Assembly: GCF_900107845.1 (NCBI RefSeq)
Contig: NZ_FNRM01000002.1
Span: 457,312-521,311, forward strand
Reading direction: 5' to 3'
From: Alkalimonas amylolytica
GTDB lineage: Bacteria > Pseudomonadota > Gammaproteobacteria > Enterobacterales > Alteromonadaceae
DNA: 64,000 bases
Shown here: one piece after another, positions 1-9,626 of the stretch
Layout: each line of letters opens with the position of its first letter
How positions within the stretch are numbered: position 1 is the first letter of the stretch
Translations under genes and position numbers: made by a program
Notes under the pieces: model-generated
Told to the model about the DNA's origin: nothing
Seen by the model: only the letters and a program-made list of their open reading frames with translations
Databases searched by the model: none

Positions 1-937
1 CCAGATGCGCGAGCGTGATTTAGAACGCATCATGGCGGATTTTTACCATCAGCGCTTTAACCTGCTGCTGTGCTCAACCATCGTTGAGACCGGCATCGAT
101 GTGCCAACCGCCAACACCATGATCATCAACCGGGCCGATAAATTTGGCCTGGCGCAGTTGCATCAGCTCCGCGGCCGGGTTGGTCGCTCGCATCACCAGG
201 CCTATACCTACCTGCTGACCCCACCGGTCAAGCGCTTAACACCCGATGCCGTTAAACGCTTGGATGCCATCGCCAGCCTGGAGGATTTAGGTGCTGGCTT
301 TACCCTGGCCACGCACGATCTGGAAATCCGTGGTGCCGGCGAGCTGTTGGGTAGCGAACAAAGCGGCCAGATTGAATCGGTTGGTTTTAACCTGTACATG
401 GATATGCTGGAGCAAGCGGTCGAAGCACTGAAAAGTGGCAAAGAACCATCGCTCGATCAACTGCTCAGCCAGCAAAGTGAAATCGAGCTGCGCATCCCGG
501 CCCTGCTGCCGGAAGATTACATCCCGGATGTCAGCATGCGCTTATCCTTTTATAAAAAACTGGCTTCCGCCAAAAACGAACGGGAGCTGGATGAAGTTCA
601 GGTCGAGTTAATCGATCGTTTTGGATTATTGCCCGATGCCAGTAAAAATCTGGTGGCACTCTCTACCTTTAAACTACAAGCTCAGGCACTTGGCATCAAA
701 CGCATTGAAGCCAGCGCCAAAGGCGGTATAGTAGAGTTTATGGAACAAACCAGGGTAGCTCCGGCTTACATCATTGAATTGATTCAAACCAAAAGCCGTG
801 AATTTAAACTGGAAGGTGGTCAAAAACTGCGCTTTAGCAGTGAACTGACCGATAGCCAGGCCAGACTCAGCTACATTCAGCAGTTACTGGCCAATTTTGC
901 CAGGGCTTGCCCTACTCTTCACATGGAGCCTGCATGA
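1..937 (+). CDS. mfd: Mfd, transcription-repair coupling factor, C-terminal part (5' end outside window)
   Basis: This is the last ~310 residues of the Mfd ATP-dependent translocase, which removes RNA polymerase stalled at DNA lesions and recruits UvrA. The visible part begins inside the second RecA-like helicase lobe: motif V/VI text is clear (TIVETGIDVPTANT, then QLRGRVGRS near residue 55), followed by the TRCF C-terminal domain (about residues 150-310) that binds UvrA. The reading frame is open to the left edge, so the gene is cut by the window boundary, not truncated in the genome. Its TGA overlaps the next start codon (ATGA). Identification is firm from the helicase motifs and the TRCF tail. 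Confidence 0.97.
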   Translation, partial: QMRERDLERIMADFYHQRFNLLLCSTIVETGIDVPTANTMIINRADKFGLAQLHQLRGRVGRSHHQAYTYLLTPPVKRLTPDAVKRLDAIASLEDLGAGFTLATHDLEIRGAGELLGSEQSGQIESVGFNLYMDMLEQAVEALKSGKEPSLDQLLSQQSEIELRIPALLPEDYIPDVSMRLSFYKKLASAKNERELDEVQVELIDRFGLLPDASKNLVALSTFKLQAQALGIKRIEASAKGGIVEFMEQTRVAPAYIIELIQTKSREFKLEGGQKLRFSSELTDSQARLSYIQQLLANFARACPTLHMEPA

Positions 938-2004
938 AACGGATCGGATTAGTCAGCATCATCGCCAGCCTGTGTCTGCTGAAGCCGCTGCTTGCCACAG
1001 AGATAGCACCAGAACGCGTTGTTGGTGGCGATCGCTGGTTTGAGGTCGAATTTATTCTGTTTCAGCGCACACCGGATGCCGGCCTGATTGAGTCTTTCGA
1101 CAGCAGTCCCAAAGCCGCCAAACCGGCCCGCTTTTTTGATGTGCTCAAGCCCTTTTACCAGCCGGATATCCGGCCACTGCTGGGCCAGCTAGAGCTGTGC
1201 CAAAGCAGCAAGCCACAGCCAATAGCGCACCAGGCTGAACCTGACCTGGCCGATTACCTGCCCCGCTTTCAATGGCCTCACCACAACGCCCTCTGTGTGT
1301 TTGAGCCTCAGCCAAAGCTTTGGCAACAACCACTGTTTGCCAGCCCGGTAGTGATTGATACCCTGCCAATGCCCAGGGCACTGGCACTGACTCCATCCGG
1401 CCAGCGCCAACACCGCAATGCCCCTTATTTACTGGCCGCCGATGAATTGCAATTCGGCGATATTATTCAGCGCCTGCGCCGTCAGGGAGATGTGCAGTTA
1501 CTGTTGCATGCCGGCTACCGGCAAGCTCCTGTCACCGAACGACGCAGCATCCCCAGTCGCTGGTATGCTGGCAGGGATTTACGGACCCAATCGTTTGAAC
1601 GCAATCAATCAGCTGCAAGCAGTGACGTTCGACCGGGTCAAATCAGTTTACTGCAACCGAATCTACTAAAACGCATTGAGCAGCGTTACCAAGCGCTGGT
1701 TACCGACACGGCCGATAGTGACGAGCAAAGCATGCTGATCGATCTCACCATGCTGAATGAGCAGCAAAGCAGCGAGCCCTGGTGGCAGCTGGATGGCTTT
1801 ATCCGTCTGCATTTGGATCATTATCTATTTGTGAATACCGATTTCGTGCTCAGCACCCTGGTCACAGAGCAACAACTGTTACCGCATCGCATCCAATTCA
1901 GTCGCCGGGTGATCAGCGGTGAAATGCATTACATCGACCACCCTAAGCTGGGTATGATTCTGCAAATACGGCGTTATCAGCCTCCAACTTCAGCTGAGCA
2001 ATAG
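934..2004 (+). CDS. csiV: CsiV-like peptidoglycan-binding envelope protein
   Basis: A 356-residue exported protein. I start it at the ATG at 934, which overlaps the mfd stop as ATGA; an in-frame TTG lies 27 bp upstream but is not needed. Residues 1-21 form a signal peptide ending LLA. The mature N-terminus carries the conserved WFEVEFILFQR segment typical of the CsiV family. In Vibrio cholerae CsiV binds peptidoglycan and activates the class A PBP system through LpoA, and csiV sits next to mfd, as here. The function is inferred from the family and synteny; nothing catalytic is visible. Confidence 0.85.
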   Translation: MKRIGLVSIIASLCLLKPLLATEIAPERVVGGDRWFEVEFILFQRTPDAGLIESFDSSPKAAKPARFFDVLKPFYQPDIRPLLGQLELCQSSKPQPIAHQAEPDLADYLPRFQWPHHNALCVFEPQPKLWQQPLFASPVVIDTLPMPRALALTPSGQRQHRNAPYLLAADELQFGDIIQRLRRQGDVQLLLHAGYRQAPVTERRSIPSRWYAGRDLRTQSFERNQSAASSDVRPGQISLLQPNLLKRIEQRYQALVTDTADSDEQSMLIDLTMLNEQQSSEPWWQLDGFIRLHLDHYLFVNTDFVLSTLVTEQQLLPHRIQFSRRVISGEMHYIDHPKLGMILQIRRYQPPTSAEQ

Positions 2005-2027
2005 CTCAAAATTCAAGCGGACCCAGA

Positions 2028-2056
2028 TTGACAACTGATTTACTTTCGGATAACCT
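2028..2056 (+). promoter_or_regulatory. Candidate sigma70 promoter upstream of the small membrane protein
   Basis: A perfect TTGACA (2028-2033) is followed after 17 bp by TAACCT (2051-2056). The -35 is consensus but the -10 matches only at three positions. It lies just after csiV and about 95 bp before the next start codon. Confidence 0.35.
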
Positions 2057-2150
2057 GCATGGCATAACAAAACGTCACATTTTTGGCCTTACATTACTTT
2101 TTCTTGCCCTCTAGAATGAACGGACTTTTGAAAGTAACACTGGATGAAGC

Positions 2151-2450
2151 ATGGAGCCACTAGAGTCACAACCGCAATTTTCTGCCTGGCAAATCGTGAT
2201 CCTGTTGTTGCTGTTGTTGATGACGACAGTAGGACAGTCCATTTTGAGCTGGTTATTTCCCGGCATGCAACAGCTTTTAAACAACGCCATCATGCAAGTG
2301 CTGGTACCATTATCCTGTCTTGGACTTATCGTTATTTTGTTTGAGCAATGGGGTGTGATTAAGCTGAAGCCTTACCTAATGAACTCTGGTCTGACATTAC
2401 CATTGTTGGCTAGCTTTGCCCTGCTCTACCCGCTGCTTTCCTATTTTTAA
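2151..2450 (+). CDS. Small hypothetical membrane protein
   Basis: 99 residues with three predicted membrane segments (about 13-35, 45-66 and 79-98) and short hydrophilic links. A GGATGAAGC stretch just before the ATG could serve as a ribosome binding site, and a candidate promoter lies about 95 bp upstream. I do not recognise a family. It stands alone between csiV and the RbgA-like gene. Length, membrane pattern and an upstream TTGACA box support a real gene, but there is no functional clue. Confidence 0.5.
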   Translation: MEPLESQPQFSAWQIVILLLLLLMTTVGQSILSWLFPGMQQLLNNAIMQVLVPLSCLGLIVILFEQWGVIKLKPYLMNSGLTLPLLASFALLYPLLSYF

Positions 2451-2489
2451 ATTTTTTAGTGCTTTTGCTGCTGTCAACGGCATGCTTGG

Positions 2490-2518
2490 TTTTGCCTGCT
2501 CACTATATCCAGTATACT
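2490..2518 (+). promoter_or_regulatory. Candidate promoter for the YlqF/RbgA gene
   Basis: TATACT at 2513-2518 is a good -10 match, 34 bp before the ATG. The -35 region (TTTTGC/TTTGCC around 2490-2496) is poor, so this rests mainly on the -10. Confidence 0.4.
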
Positions 2519-2552
2519 GACTCATTCTGTTTTTGAGCGAACTCATCCTGCT

Positions 2553-3488
2553 ATGTCAATTAACTGGTTCCCGGGCCATATGCACAAAGCCCGTAAAGAA
2601 ATCGCCGAGGTGATGCCTCAGGTCGATATCATTATTGAAATGCTGGATGCCCGCATCCCCTACTCCAGTGAAAATCCTTTGGTCAGCCAGCTACGAAAAG
2701 ATACACCTTGCATCAAGGTGCTGAATAAAGCCGATTTGGCCGATCCGAGCCGCACCGAACTCTGGGTAACGCATCTGGAACAAGAGCGTGGTATTCGTGC
2801 TCTGCCAACCTGCCAACAAGAACCCCAGGCTATTAAGCGCTTGCTGGATTTATGCGAGCAATTATTGCCAGAACGCAACCTGGCTTTAAAAGGTGCCCGC
2901 GCCATGATCATGGGCATTCCGAATGTCGGCAAATCGACCTTTATCAATATCCTGGCTGGGCGCACCATCGCCAAGACCGGCAACGAAGCTGGCGTCACCA
3001 AAAGCCAGCAACGTATCAAGCTGGAACAAAACGTGGTGCTCACCGATACGCCGGGCTTCCTCTGGCCTAAACTGAGCCCGGCCAGCTGTGGTTACCGGCT
3101 GGCCATTACCGGCGCCATCAAAGACACCGCTTTTGACTACGCCGATATTGCGCTCTTTGCCGCCGATTTTTTGCTGGAGCATTACCCGGAAGCACTCAAA
3201 CAACGCTATGCGCTCGATGAATTACCACAGCAAGGTCTGGAACTGATGGATTGCATCGGTGCCAAACGAGGTTGTATGCGCAAAGGAGGCGTGGTCGACC
3301 TGCAAAAAGCCGGCACTATTTTGATTGGCGACTTACGCACCGGCCAGCTCGGTCCGCTCACGCTGGAAACACCGGACATGATTGCCGTGGAATGCCAGCA
3401 GGCTGAGCAAGAAGCCGCAATCAAAGCCAAAGAGAAAGCTGAGCGCGAAAAAATACGCCAACAACGCGCCAAAAAGAAGTATCGCTAA
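2553..3488 (+). CDS. ylqF: YlqF/RbgA-type circularly permuted ribosome-assembly GTPase
   Basis: 311 residues. The GTPase motifs occur in permuted order, the hallmark of the YlqF/YawG family: G4 NKAD at 58-61 comes before the P-loop GIPNVGKST at 121-129 and the G3 DTPGF at 165-169. The N-terminus (NWFPGHMHKA) is the conserved start of RbgA proteins. In Bacillus, RbgA acts in late assembly of the 50S subunit. The C-terminal ~30 residues are very rich in Lys, Glu, Arg and Ala (AKEKAEREK), consistent with RNA contact. It has its own candidate promoter and is not part of the polysaccharide genes that follow 24 bp later. Confidence 0.93.
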   Translation: MSINWFPGHMHKARKEIAEVMPQVDIIIEMLDARIPYSSENPLVSQLRKDTPCIKVLNKADLADPSRTELWVTHLEQERGIRALPTCQQEPQAIKRLLDLCEQLLPERNLALKGARAMIMGIPNVGKSTFINILAGRTIAKTGNEAGVTKSQQRIKLEQNVVLTDTPGFLWPKLSPASCGYRLAITGAIKDTAFDYADIALFAADFLLEHYPEALKQRYALDELPQQGLELMDCIGAKRGCMRKGGVVDLQKAGTILIGDLRTGQLGPLTLETPDMIAVECQQAEQEAAIKAKEKAEREKIRQQRAKKKYR

Positions 3489-3512
3489 TAACCCGGGACG
3501 GTACCTTTTATC

Positions 3513-4844
3513 ATGCTCGCCACATTAACCAAACTGCTGAAAGCCCGTGCTGTTGTGATGCTGGCCGATAAGATGGTCAAGCTTATCGCAGGCGCCGTGC
3601 TGACCATTTTACTGGCTCGCATGCTCGGTGCTGCCGAGCTCGGTATCTTTGCCATTGTGATGGCCTGGAGTGCCTTTCTGGTGCCTATTGGTAGCATGGG
3701 CCTGAATAACATCGTAGTGCGGCGCATGCAGCAGCAGCCGTCGGGTGCAGCCGCCATGTCCTTGCTTTATACTGCGGTTGCTCTGCGGCTCGGAACTGCT
3801 TTACTGGCGGCGATGCTGGCTATTGGCCTGTTCTGGTGGTTTTACCCCGAGCTGATGCAAGGCCATACAGGGCTGGCTGTCCCCATGCTGTTTGTGTTGC
3901 AGAGCTTTTTTGGCTTGCTGCTGTTTGAATTTTACCTGCACTATCAGGGGACATTTCGCAGCCTGGCGCTGGTCAAAATAGCCATTACCTGCCTGAGCTT
4001 TGCAGCCAAGTTGTTGTTATTACTAAGCGGCTATGGCATCGCCAGTTTGCTCTGGATGACCGCTTTGGAGTTTCTGCTGGTCGGCCTCAGCCAGTATGGG
4101 CTTTATCGTCGTAGACAGCAGCCCTGGCAACAGAGTGAGCCGCTGTGGCCTGGCTTCTCCTGGCGGTTTGTGCGGTTGGAACAAGCCAAAGCGCTGCTGA
4201 AACGTTCCAGTTGGCTCTGGTTGTCTGGCATTGTCTCGGTGATTTATCTGAAGATTGATGTGGTGATGCTCGGCGCTATGGCGGGTGCGGAACAAGCAGG
4301 TCTCTATGCGGCGGCCAGTCGTCTGTCCGAGCTCTGGTACGTCTTCCCTGCGACGCTGGCAGCCCGCTACTACCCAGACATGCTCAAAGCCTACCAGCAC
4401 AGCTGGCCGCGTTACCTGGCCCGGCTGCGCCGCTTTGCCGGGTTATTCCTTGGTGCCGCGCTGGTGATTGCCGTGCTGATGTCGCTGGCCGCCAGCTGGC
4501 TGGTGCCTACCTTATTCGGTGCAGACTTTGCCCCAGCCATCAGCGTGTTGCAAATTCATATCTGGGCCGGCTGCTTTATCTTTGTGCGTTACCTGATTAG
4601 CCAGCACCTGGTGATCACCGAACAAGAGCCATTGTCACTGCTGAGCCATGGCATCGCCGCCCTGCTTAATGTCGGGTTGAACTGGTGGCTTATTCCCATT
4701 ATGGGCATTCAGGGCGCCGCTTGGGCCACCCTGATAGCCTATGCTTATGCCTCATTTTTCTTTTTATTCTTTTCAGCAACCACCCGCAAACAGCTCTGGC
4801 AAGTGCTTCGCCTGCCAGCGAAAGCGAACAAGGATCAATCATGA
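3513..4844 (+). CDS. Wzx-type polysaccharide/lipid-linked oligosaccharide flippase
   Basis: 443 residues, almost entirely hydrophobic, with about 12-14 membrane helices and the N-terminal pattern of the MOP/MATE exporter superfamily (AGAVLTILLARMLGAAELGIFAI). Such proteins flip undecaprenyl-linked glycans across the inner membrane for Wzy-type assembly. The stop codon overlaps the next start (ATGA), so it is co-translated with a pyruvyl transferase. No Wzy polymerase is recognisable nearby, so which glycan it carries is open. The family call is firm; the exact substrate is unknown. Confidence 0.88.
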   Translation: MLATLTKLLKARAVVMLADKMVKLIAGAVLTILLARMLGAAELGIFAIVMAWSAFLVPIGSMGLNNIVVRRMQQQPSGAAAMSLLYTAVALRLGTALLAAMLAIGLFWWFYPELMQGHTGLAVPMLFVLQSFFGLLLFEFYLHYQGTFRSLALVKIAITCLSFAAKLLLLLSGYGIASLLWMTALEFLLVGLSQYGLYRRRQQPWQQSEPLWPGFSWRFVRLEQAKALLKRSSWLWLSGIVSVIYLKIDVVMLGAMAGAEQAGLYAAASRLSELWYVFPATLAARYYPDMLKAYQHSWPRYLARLRRFAGLFLGAALVIAVLMSLAASWLVPTLFGADFAPAISVLQIHIWAGCFIFVRYLISQHLVITEQEPLSLLSHGIAALLNVGLNWWLIPIMGIQGAAWATLIAYAYASFFFLFFSATTRKQLWQVLRLPAKANKDQS

Positions 4845-6001
4845 GCCACAAGCCCTACCGCATTGAAATCAAAGGCGTGCAGTTTCGCAACAAAGGCGCC
4901 TACCTGATGCTCTTGGCCTGTTTGCAAGGCCTGCAGCCAGTCAGAAATATGGAACTGGTACTGTCACCTGGCCCCAACCTGCCCTACCCGGAGCGGGCCC
5001 GCCTTGGTGCCTGGCAAAAGCTGGCTTTTCGCCGCAAATCACTGGATTTAACCGGCTGGATCAGCCGTCTGCCAGGGCCATGCATTCGTTTATTTAACCG
5101 CTATGGCATGGTAACAGAGCGGCAAGTCGATGCCGTGCTGGAAGCAAGCGGCTTTGCCTATGGCGACCAATGGCCACTGCAATTTCTGCAAAATACCGCC
5201 CGTGAAGTGGAACGCTTTGCCAAAGCAGGCAAACCTTTTATTTTTATGCCGCAGGCCTTTGGCCCTTTTAAAAGCGAGGCCAGCAAAACGGCCATGCGCA
5301 CCATCATTCAGCATGCCCGGCTTATTTTCGTCCGCGATGCGGTATCAAAACAGCACCTGGAATCCTGCTTGTCGCCATTACCGGCCCATGTGATTCAATC
5401 GCCCGACTTCACCATAGGGCTGACACCCGAAGCAGTGCCAAAGGCAGACGCACCTTATGCGGCTTTGATCCCAAACAACAAAGTGATTTCACCTTTTCAT
5501 CATGCCAATGCCAATCAGTTAAAAGATGATTACCTGGCGGCCTTTGTGCAGGCGGCAGAGCAACTGCATCAGGCTGGCTATCAAGTCAAATTAGTCAATC
5601 ACGAAGGCAAAGAAGATGCCGAGCTCTGTCAGCATATCCAGGCCAGAGCACAGCATGCCGAAGTGATCGAAATGGAAGATCCGCTGGCGGTGAAAGCTTA
5701 TATCGGCGGCGCCAGCCTGGTGGTCAGCTCACGCTTTCATGGTGCCATCAATGCGCTGAGTCAGGGCGTACCCTGCATTGCCACCAGCTGGAGCCATAAG
5801 TACCGTCAAATGATGCAGGATTTCGGTATGGAAGAGTATTGCATTGAAACCTTAACACCGGGTAGCCTGCAGCGAAGCATGACGCAACTACTGGCCAACC
5901 AGCAAGCCATCACTGCGCAGCTTAAGCAAACCAAAGAAGCCCTGCACCAGCAAAACCTGCAGATGTGGCAACGAATTTATCAGCAGTTACCGGTCAACTG
6001 A
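4841..6001 (+). CDS. Polysaccharide pyruvyl transferase family protein (copy 1)
   Basis: 386 residues from the ATG at 4841, chosen because it makes an ATGA overlap with the flippase stop; an in-frame start further upstream would lie inside the flippase gene. The N-terminus has the GVQFRNKGAYLMLLA segment and the C-terminus the SSRFHGAINALSQGVPCIA segment that mark the PS_pyruv_trans (CsaB/WcaK) family. Members add ketal pyruvate from phosphoenolpyruvate to sugars, although some family proteins act differently. It is one of three members in this window. It converges with yjbH, leaving only 17 bp between the two stops. Confidence 0.85.
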   Translation: MSHKPYRIEIKGVQFRNKGAYLMLLACLQGLQPVRNMELVLSPGPNLPYPERARLGAWQKLAFRRKSLDLTGWISRLPGPCIRLFNRYGMVTERQVDAVLEASGFAYGDQWPLQFLQNTAREVERFAKAGKPFIFMPQAFGPFKSEASKTAMRTIIQHARLIFVRDAVSKQHLESCLSPLPAHVIQSPDFTIGLTPEAVPKADAPYAALIPNNKVISPFHHANANQLKDDYLAAFVQAAEQLHQAGYQVKLVNHEGKEDAELCQHIQARAQHAEVIEMEDPLAVKAYIGGASLVVSSRFHGAINALSQGVPCIATSWSHKYRQMMQDFGMEEYCIETLTPGSLQRSMTQLLANQQAITAQLKQTKEALHQQNLQMWQRIYQQLPVN

Positions 6002-6018
6002 TCAGTAACTGCTGTTGT

Positions 6019-8145
6019 TCAACCACCAAAGCGAGAACGCCTGCTTGTTGTATCGTATAAGTTAGCAGGCCTGATCAATGGCTGGCCGCCATCCCGGGCA
6101 ATGGGTACCCAAGGAATCATTCCCTGGCCACGGGCAGAGCGTAAGGTAAAGAGATCAAACGGAATAGAGATATAAAAACCTTTGGTAAAACTACCCTCGC
6201 CATAATCCGCGGATGACACATTGGTAAATGCCGCGTGCGCTCCTACCACTATGCCACTGTGAAATCGCTTCGCAAAGTCAATTTTCACCCCATCATCACC
6301 TGCCAGAAAGCGACCAATATTGAAGGTAAGCACCACATCATCCAGCAACTCCGGTTGCCAGTAGATATTGGCATGTCCGGTGACGACACTGTAATCCATA
6401 AAGTCAAAGTTGTTTTCAAAAGAGCGCTGACGAACCCAGTTGATATCAAAGCCTACGGCCAGATTACTGTCCAGCGGACGGTACAACACCTCAGTACCCA
6501 CCCCACCAAACATCGACTCCAGATAACCGCCGTAAGCCTGAACATACCAGCTGGCTGCCGGATTAGCTTGCCAGCTGGCATAGAGGTTTTCCATGGTCAG
6601 AGTACTGCGGGTCACGTACTCACGCACATAGGTACGCACCCGCGGTAAAGGGGTGTCCTGACTATCAACAGTAAAATTAAATTTATCGAAGTTTTCAAAC
6701 AGTGTCAGCTTGGCAGTACCATTGAATGCAATGCCAGAACCAAACTGATACCCAGCCAAAGCCAATAAACCAGCCTGGTACATAAAAAAGGTTTCAGGGC
6801 TGCCGAAACTCTGGATCCAGAATGCTTCAGCACCATAATAATGGCCGCGAAAACGCGAGCGCGCATGCCAGTCACGAGCAGACTCTGGTTCTATGCGCCG
6901 GTAGCTGGACCTTACTTCTGGCTGCAGGGATTGATAGGTGACAGCAGCAATAAACTCAGGGGCATCGACCACTGTTTCGACCATAGGCCAGTTGCCATCC
7001 AACTCAACAATCCGGTACTGTTTTACTGTCCGTGGGAGTTCAGTGGCAAGCACCCGGCTAATTCGCTCAATCGCGACATCCTGATTGCGATAGGCGAGCT
7101 GATTGCCAGTCACAACAACTTCATCATCACGCAACTCAATATGGCGCAGAACAAAACCTGCTTCCATACGTAACATTCCAGCCAATTGCTGGCGGGCAAT
7201 CTGATCAGAAGTCAGTGTTAATTGCTCGGGTACCTCCCGGGGTGGAGGATCCAGTTTAATCTGACTGATTGAGTGCAGGTCAAAGCTGTAGTTCACACCA
7301 AAGGCAAAGGTATTGCCACGCTGGTAACTGGCATTCAAATCAAAGTTTCCCCACTGGTAGGTAGCACCGGCGTTCCATCGGCTTCGCTGAATGATCTCAA
7401 TCCCAGCTCTGTCACGACTGTAATCATTGCCCTCATACTCCAGTTTTAAACGAAGGGGCTGCCATGGGGTTTGGTATTCTACGCCAGCAAATAGCGAGGC
7501 AGGGCCTTTAAAAAACTGCTGGTAATCAATCTTACCGCCCTGACCAGAAAAACCCGTTGGGCGCTGGCAAAATGAATCACGCAGATCGCAAAAGGGATTA
7601 CGGGTATTGCCTGCAGCACCCAGATAGCCCCAACCCATGCCCAGATGCAGATCCAAAGGGCCTAGCCGCTTGCTGGCGGCAATAAACTCACTCTCAAAAG
7701 TACCGGTACCACCAAAGTCGCGAAAGCCCACCGACAGCTCAGGTAACCAGTACGACTCCTGCAATAAACGAAACTTGGCATCAATGCCTTTGTCTTTATA
7801 GGTCTGATCACCACTGAAACCAGGAAAAGGACTGTATAAACGGTTGCGAATGTCCGTATAACGAATGGTCGTTTCCATCCAGGGAAACAATGTCAGGCTG
7901 GCAGTCCAGAAGCGGTATTCATCATTATCACTGTACCCCAGAACCAAGCGGCCTTCCTCAGCCATGCGGGCGGTGGGTAGCTGGATCAAGCCTACCCCAC
8001 CATGACTGCCCTGGCTATAATGAAGCGACTCTGCTTTGGTTGGGAAGCCTTGCCGGGCGTAACTAAGAGGCGCAATCACCCCAAGTGCCAGGGCAATACA
8101 CGACAGGCGTAACAAAGGGCCCCGCTTGTTGACAACTAAACTCAT
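6019..8145 (-). CDS. yjbH: YjbH/GfcD-like outer-membrane exopolysaccharide protein
   Basis: 708 residues from the ATG at 8145, which overlaps the preceding stop (ATGA); the frame stays open about 190 bp upstream but that lies inside yjbG. A signal peptide ends around PLSYA (residue ~30). The protein has the YjbH opening (SHGGVGLIQLPTARMAEEG) and many alternating aromatic beta-strand segments, consistent with an outer-membrane beta-barrel. E. coli YjbH is about 700 residues. YjbEFGH and GfcABCD are needed for exopolysaccharide or group 4 capsule secretion. Last gene of a four-gene operon. Confidence 0.9.
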   Translation of the reverse strand: MSLVVNKRGPLLRLSCIALALGVIAPLSYARQGFPTKAESLHYSQGSHGGVGLIQLPTARMAEEGRLVLGYSDNDEYRFWTASLTLFPWMETTIRYTDIRNRLYSPFPGFSGDQTYKDKGIDAKFRLLQESYWLPELSVGFRDFGGTGTFESEFIAASKRLGPLDLHLGMGWGYLGAAGNTRNPFCDLRDSFCQRPTGFSGQGGKIDYQQFFKGPASLFAGVEYQTPWQPLRLKLEYEGNDYSRDRAGIEIIQRSRWNAGATYQWGNFDLNASYQRGNTFAFGVNYSFDLHSISQIKLDPPPREVPEQLTLTSDQIARQQLAGMLRMEAGFVLRHIELRDDEVVVTGNQLAYRNQDVAIERISRVLATELPRTVKQYRIVELDGNWPMVETVVDAPEFIAAVTYQSLQPEVRSSYRRIEPESARDWHARSRFRGHYYGAEAFWIQSFGSPETFFMYQAGLLALAGYQFGSGIAFNGTAKLTLFENFDKFNFTVDSQDTPLPRVRTYVREYVTRSTLTMENLYASWQANPAASWYVQAYGGYLESMFGGVGTEVLYRPLDSNLAVGFDINWVRQRSFENNFDFMDYSVVTGHANIYWQPELLDDVVLTFNIGRFLAGDDGVKIDFAKRFHSGIVVGAHAAFTNVSSADYGEGSFTKGFYISIPFDLFTLRSARGQGMIPWVPIARDGGQPLIRPANLYDTTSRRSRFGG

Positions 8146-8903
8146 AGCAAAATCCTGTGCGCGACTAACTGAACAAGTTCCTGATTCAGGCTGCGAAATT
8201 CTTTCGGTAAGATGCGGGGGTGCAAAGGCAGAAACACCTGACTGCCGGGCTGCAGCTCCAGATGCTGACGATTCCAGTAAGCACGTCCAACTTGTTGAAT
8301 CTGGCCATTGGCCTGCACCACGTATAACCAACTCGGGTCCGTGCGTTGCAATGAAGGCAAAGCTTTCAGGTAACTATGCACTGAAGCTGCCCCCTGATGG
8401 AGCAAACCACGCTCTTCTGCGATGGCACCGACAAACAACACCTGCTCTGGCCTCGGAGCCAATCGCAGAATGTAATGACCAGGGTCCAGCCTGGGATTAG
8501 CAGTCTGGCTGATACGAGCCAGATCATAATCAATACGAACAGCCTGTCGCTCCGCCAGTTGCCAGCCACTGACTTGCTGACGAATGGATTGCAACACCAG
8601 GATATTCTGCGTATGGTTCCGTAACTGCCAGTGTTGCTCTAATCGTTGTAAACGGCTAAGCAAATCCTGCTTTTGCTGCTGCAGGTGCTCAGACTGACGA
8701 TAAAGTGCTGCCGCAGGCCAGTACTGCTGCTCCGGGTGCGGTACTTCTGCCAGCAACTGACTTAGGCGAGGGGGCTCAGCGTAAGCGTGCCATAACTCTG
8801 AACCGGCTTTAATCTGCACGACCACAACAGGCTCGGCTGCCACTAACTGAAAACCAAACAAAGCTGTGGCAGCAAGCAAAAGAGAGCGAACAGAAATCAT
8901 CAT
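8142..8903 (-). CDS. yjbG: YjbG/GfcC-like periplasmic capsule protein
   Basis: 253 residues with an N-terminal signal peptide (residues 1-23, ending LVAA). The length, the N-terminal VVVQIKAGSELWHAY region and the position between yjbF and yjbH fit the GfcC/YjbG family, periplasmic proteins with SLBB/ubiquitin-like folds that help export group 4 capsule. Both ends overlap neighbours as ATGA, implying translational coupling. A coiled-coil-like Gln-rich stretch (about 65-95) is visible. No enzymatic motif is expected or seen. Confidence 0.82.
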   Translation of the reverse strand: MMISVRSLLLAATALFGFQLVAAEPVVVVQIKAGSELWHAYAEPPRLSQLLAEVPHPEQQYWPAAALYRQSEHLQQQKQDLLSRLQRLEQHWQLRNHTQNILVLQSIRQQVSGWQLAERQAVRIDYDLARISQTANPRLDPGHYILRLAPRPEQVLFVGAIAEERGLLHQGAASVHSYLKALPSLQRTDPSWLYVVQANGQIQQVGRAYWNRQHLELQPGSQVFLPLHPRILPKEFRSLNQELVQLVAHRILL

Positions 8904-9601
8904 AAGGTGTCCATCGAATCCCTGACTGCGGCGGTACTGGCCTTGATCAGACGAGCCGCCTGGCTGATGTAAATGATATGAAATACCGGGCTATGTGGTG
9001 CCAGTTGTTGCCGACTTTGCAGCAACACTCCTGTAGACTCATCAAACCAGAATAGGTTCTCAAATGTCTCCTTCGTCTGTGCAACTGTCACCTGCTCGCG
9101 TATCAACCGGGTGCTGAATACTCGTTCGAAAACCGTGATTTCAGCCTGCTCCAGGCCAAAAACAGAGGCCAATTGATAGCCACTTTGCTGACGATACTGC
9201 CAGTCCGTCAGGCGGCGCCACTCTGCATTGGTATCCAGTGAGGCCTTCTGTCGCAGCGGATCCGCTGCCGTGTTACTCACATAGGTTAAATCATTGTTCA
9301 GACCAAGCGAACGCACGATCCGGCCATGTTCCAACACCAGCATAACATTATCGGCCGATAACCATTTGTGCTGACCATGCTCCAGCTCAGCCAGCACCAT
9401 CGTGGCTCTTGGTCCGTTATCTGGTTGGATGTAAATCAGGTCAAACTCAGAGCCGGCAACTTCCTCCAGCGTCAAGGTCACATCCTCTGTGGCAGAAAAA
9501 CCAAGCCGGATGGTATCCAACAGAGCATATTGGGTTGAACTGCAAGCAATCAGTGAGCAGGCCAGAATAGCGGTAACAACAAAATGGCGACAATAATTCA
9601 T
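8900..9601 (-). CDS. yjbF: YjbF/GfcB-like outer-membrane lipoprotein
   Basis: 233 residues starting at the ATG at 9601, which has a GAGAG ribosome site 5-9 bp upstream; a longer frame beginning 39 bp earlier would overlap a terminator hairpin and is less likely. The N-terminus is a lipoprotein signal with the lipobox LIAC, so Cys ~20 would be acylated. Length and position match YjbF (about 212-225 residues). It is the first gene after an intercistronic terminator-like hairpin and runs by ATGA overlap into yjbG. Confidence 0.85.
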   Translation of the reverse strand: MNYCRHFVVTAILACSLIACSSTQYALLDTIRLGFSATEDVTLTLEEVAGSEFDLIYIQPDNGPRATMVLAELEHGQHKWLSADNVMLVLEHGRIVRSLGLNNDLTYVSNTAADPLRQKASLDTNAEWRRLTDWQYRQQSGYQLASVFGLEQAEITVFERVFSTRLIREQVTVAQTKETFENLFWFDESTGVLLQSRQQLAPHSPVFHIIYISQAARLIKASTAAVRDSMDTL

Positions 9602-9626
9602 GGCATCTCTCAGTCGATTTTTCCAC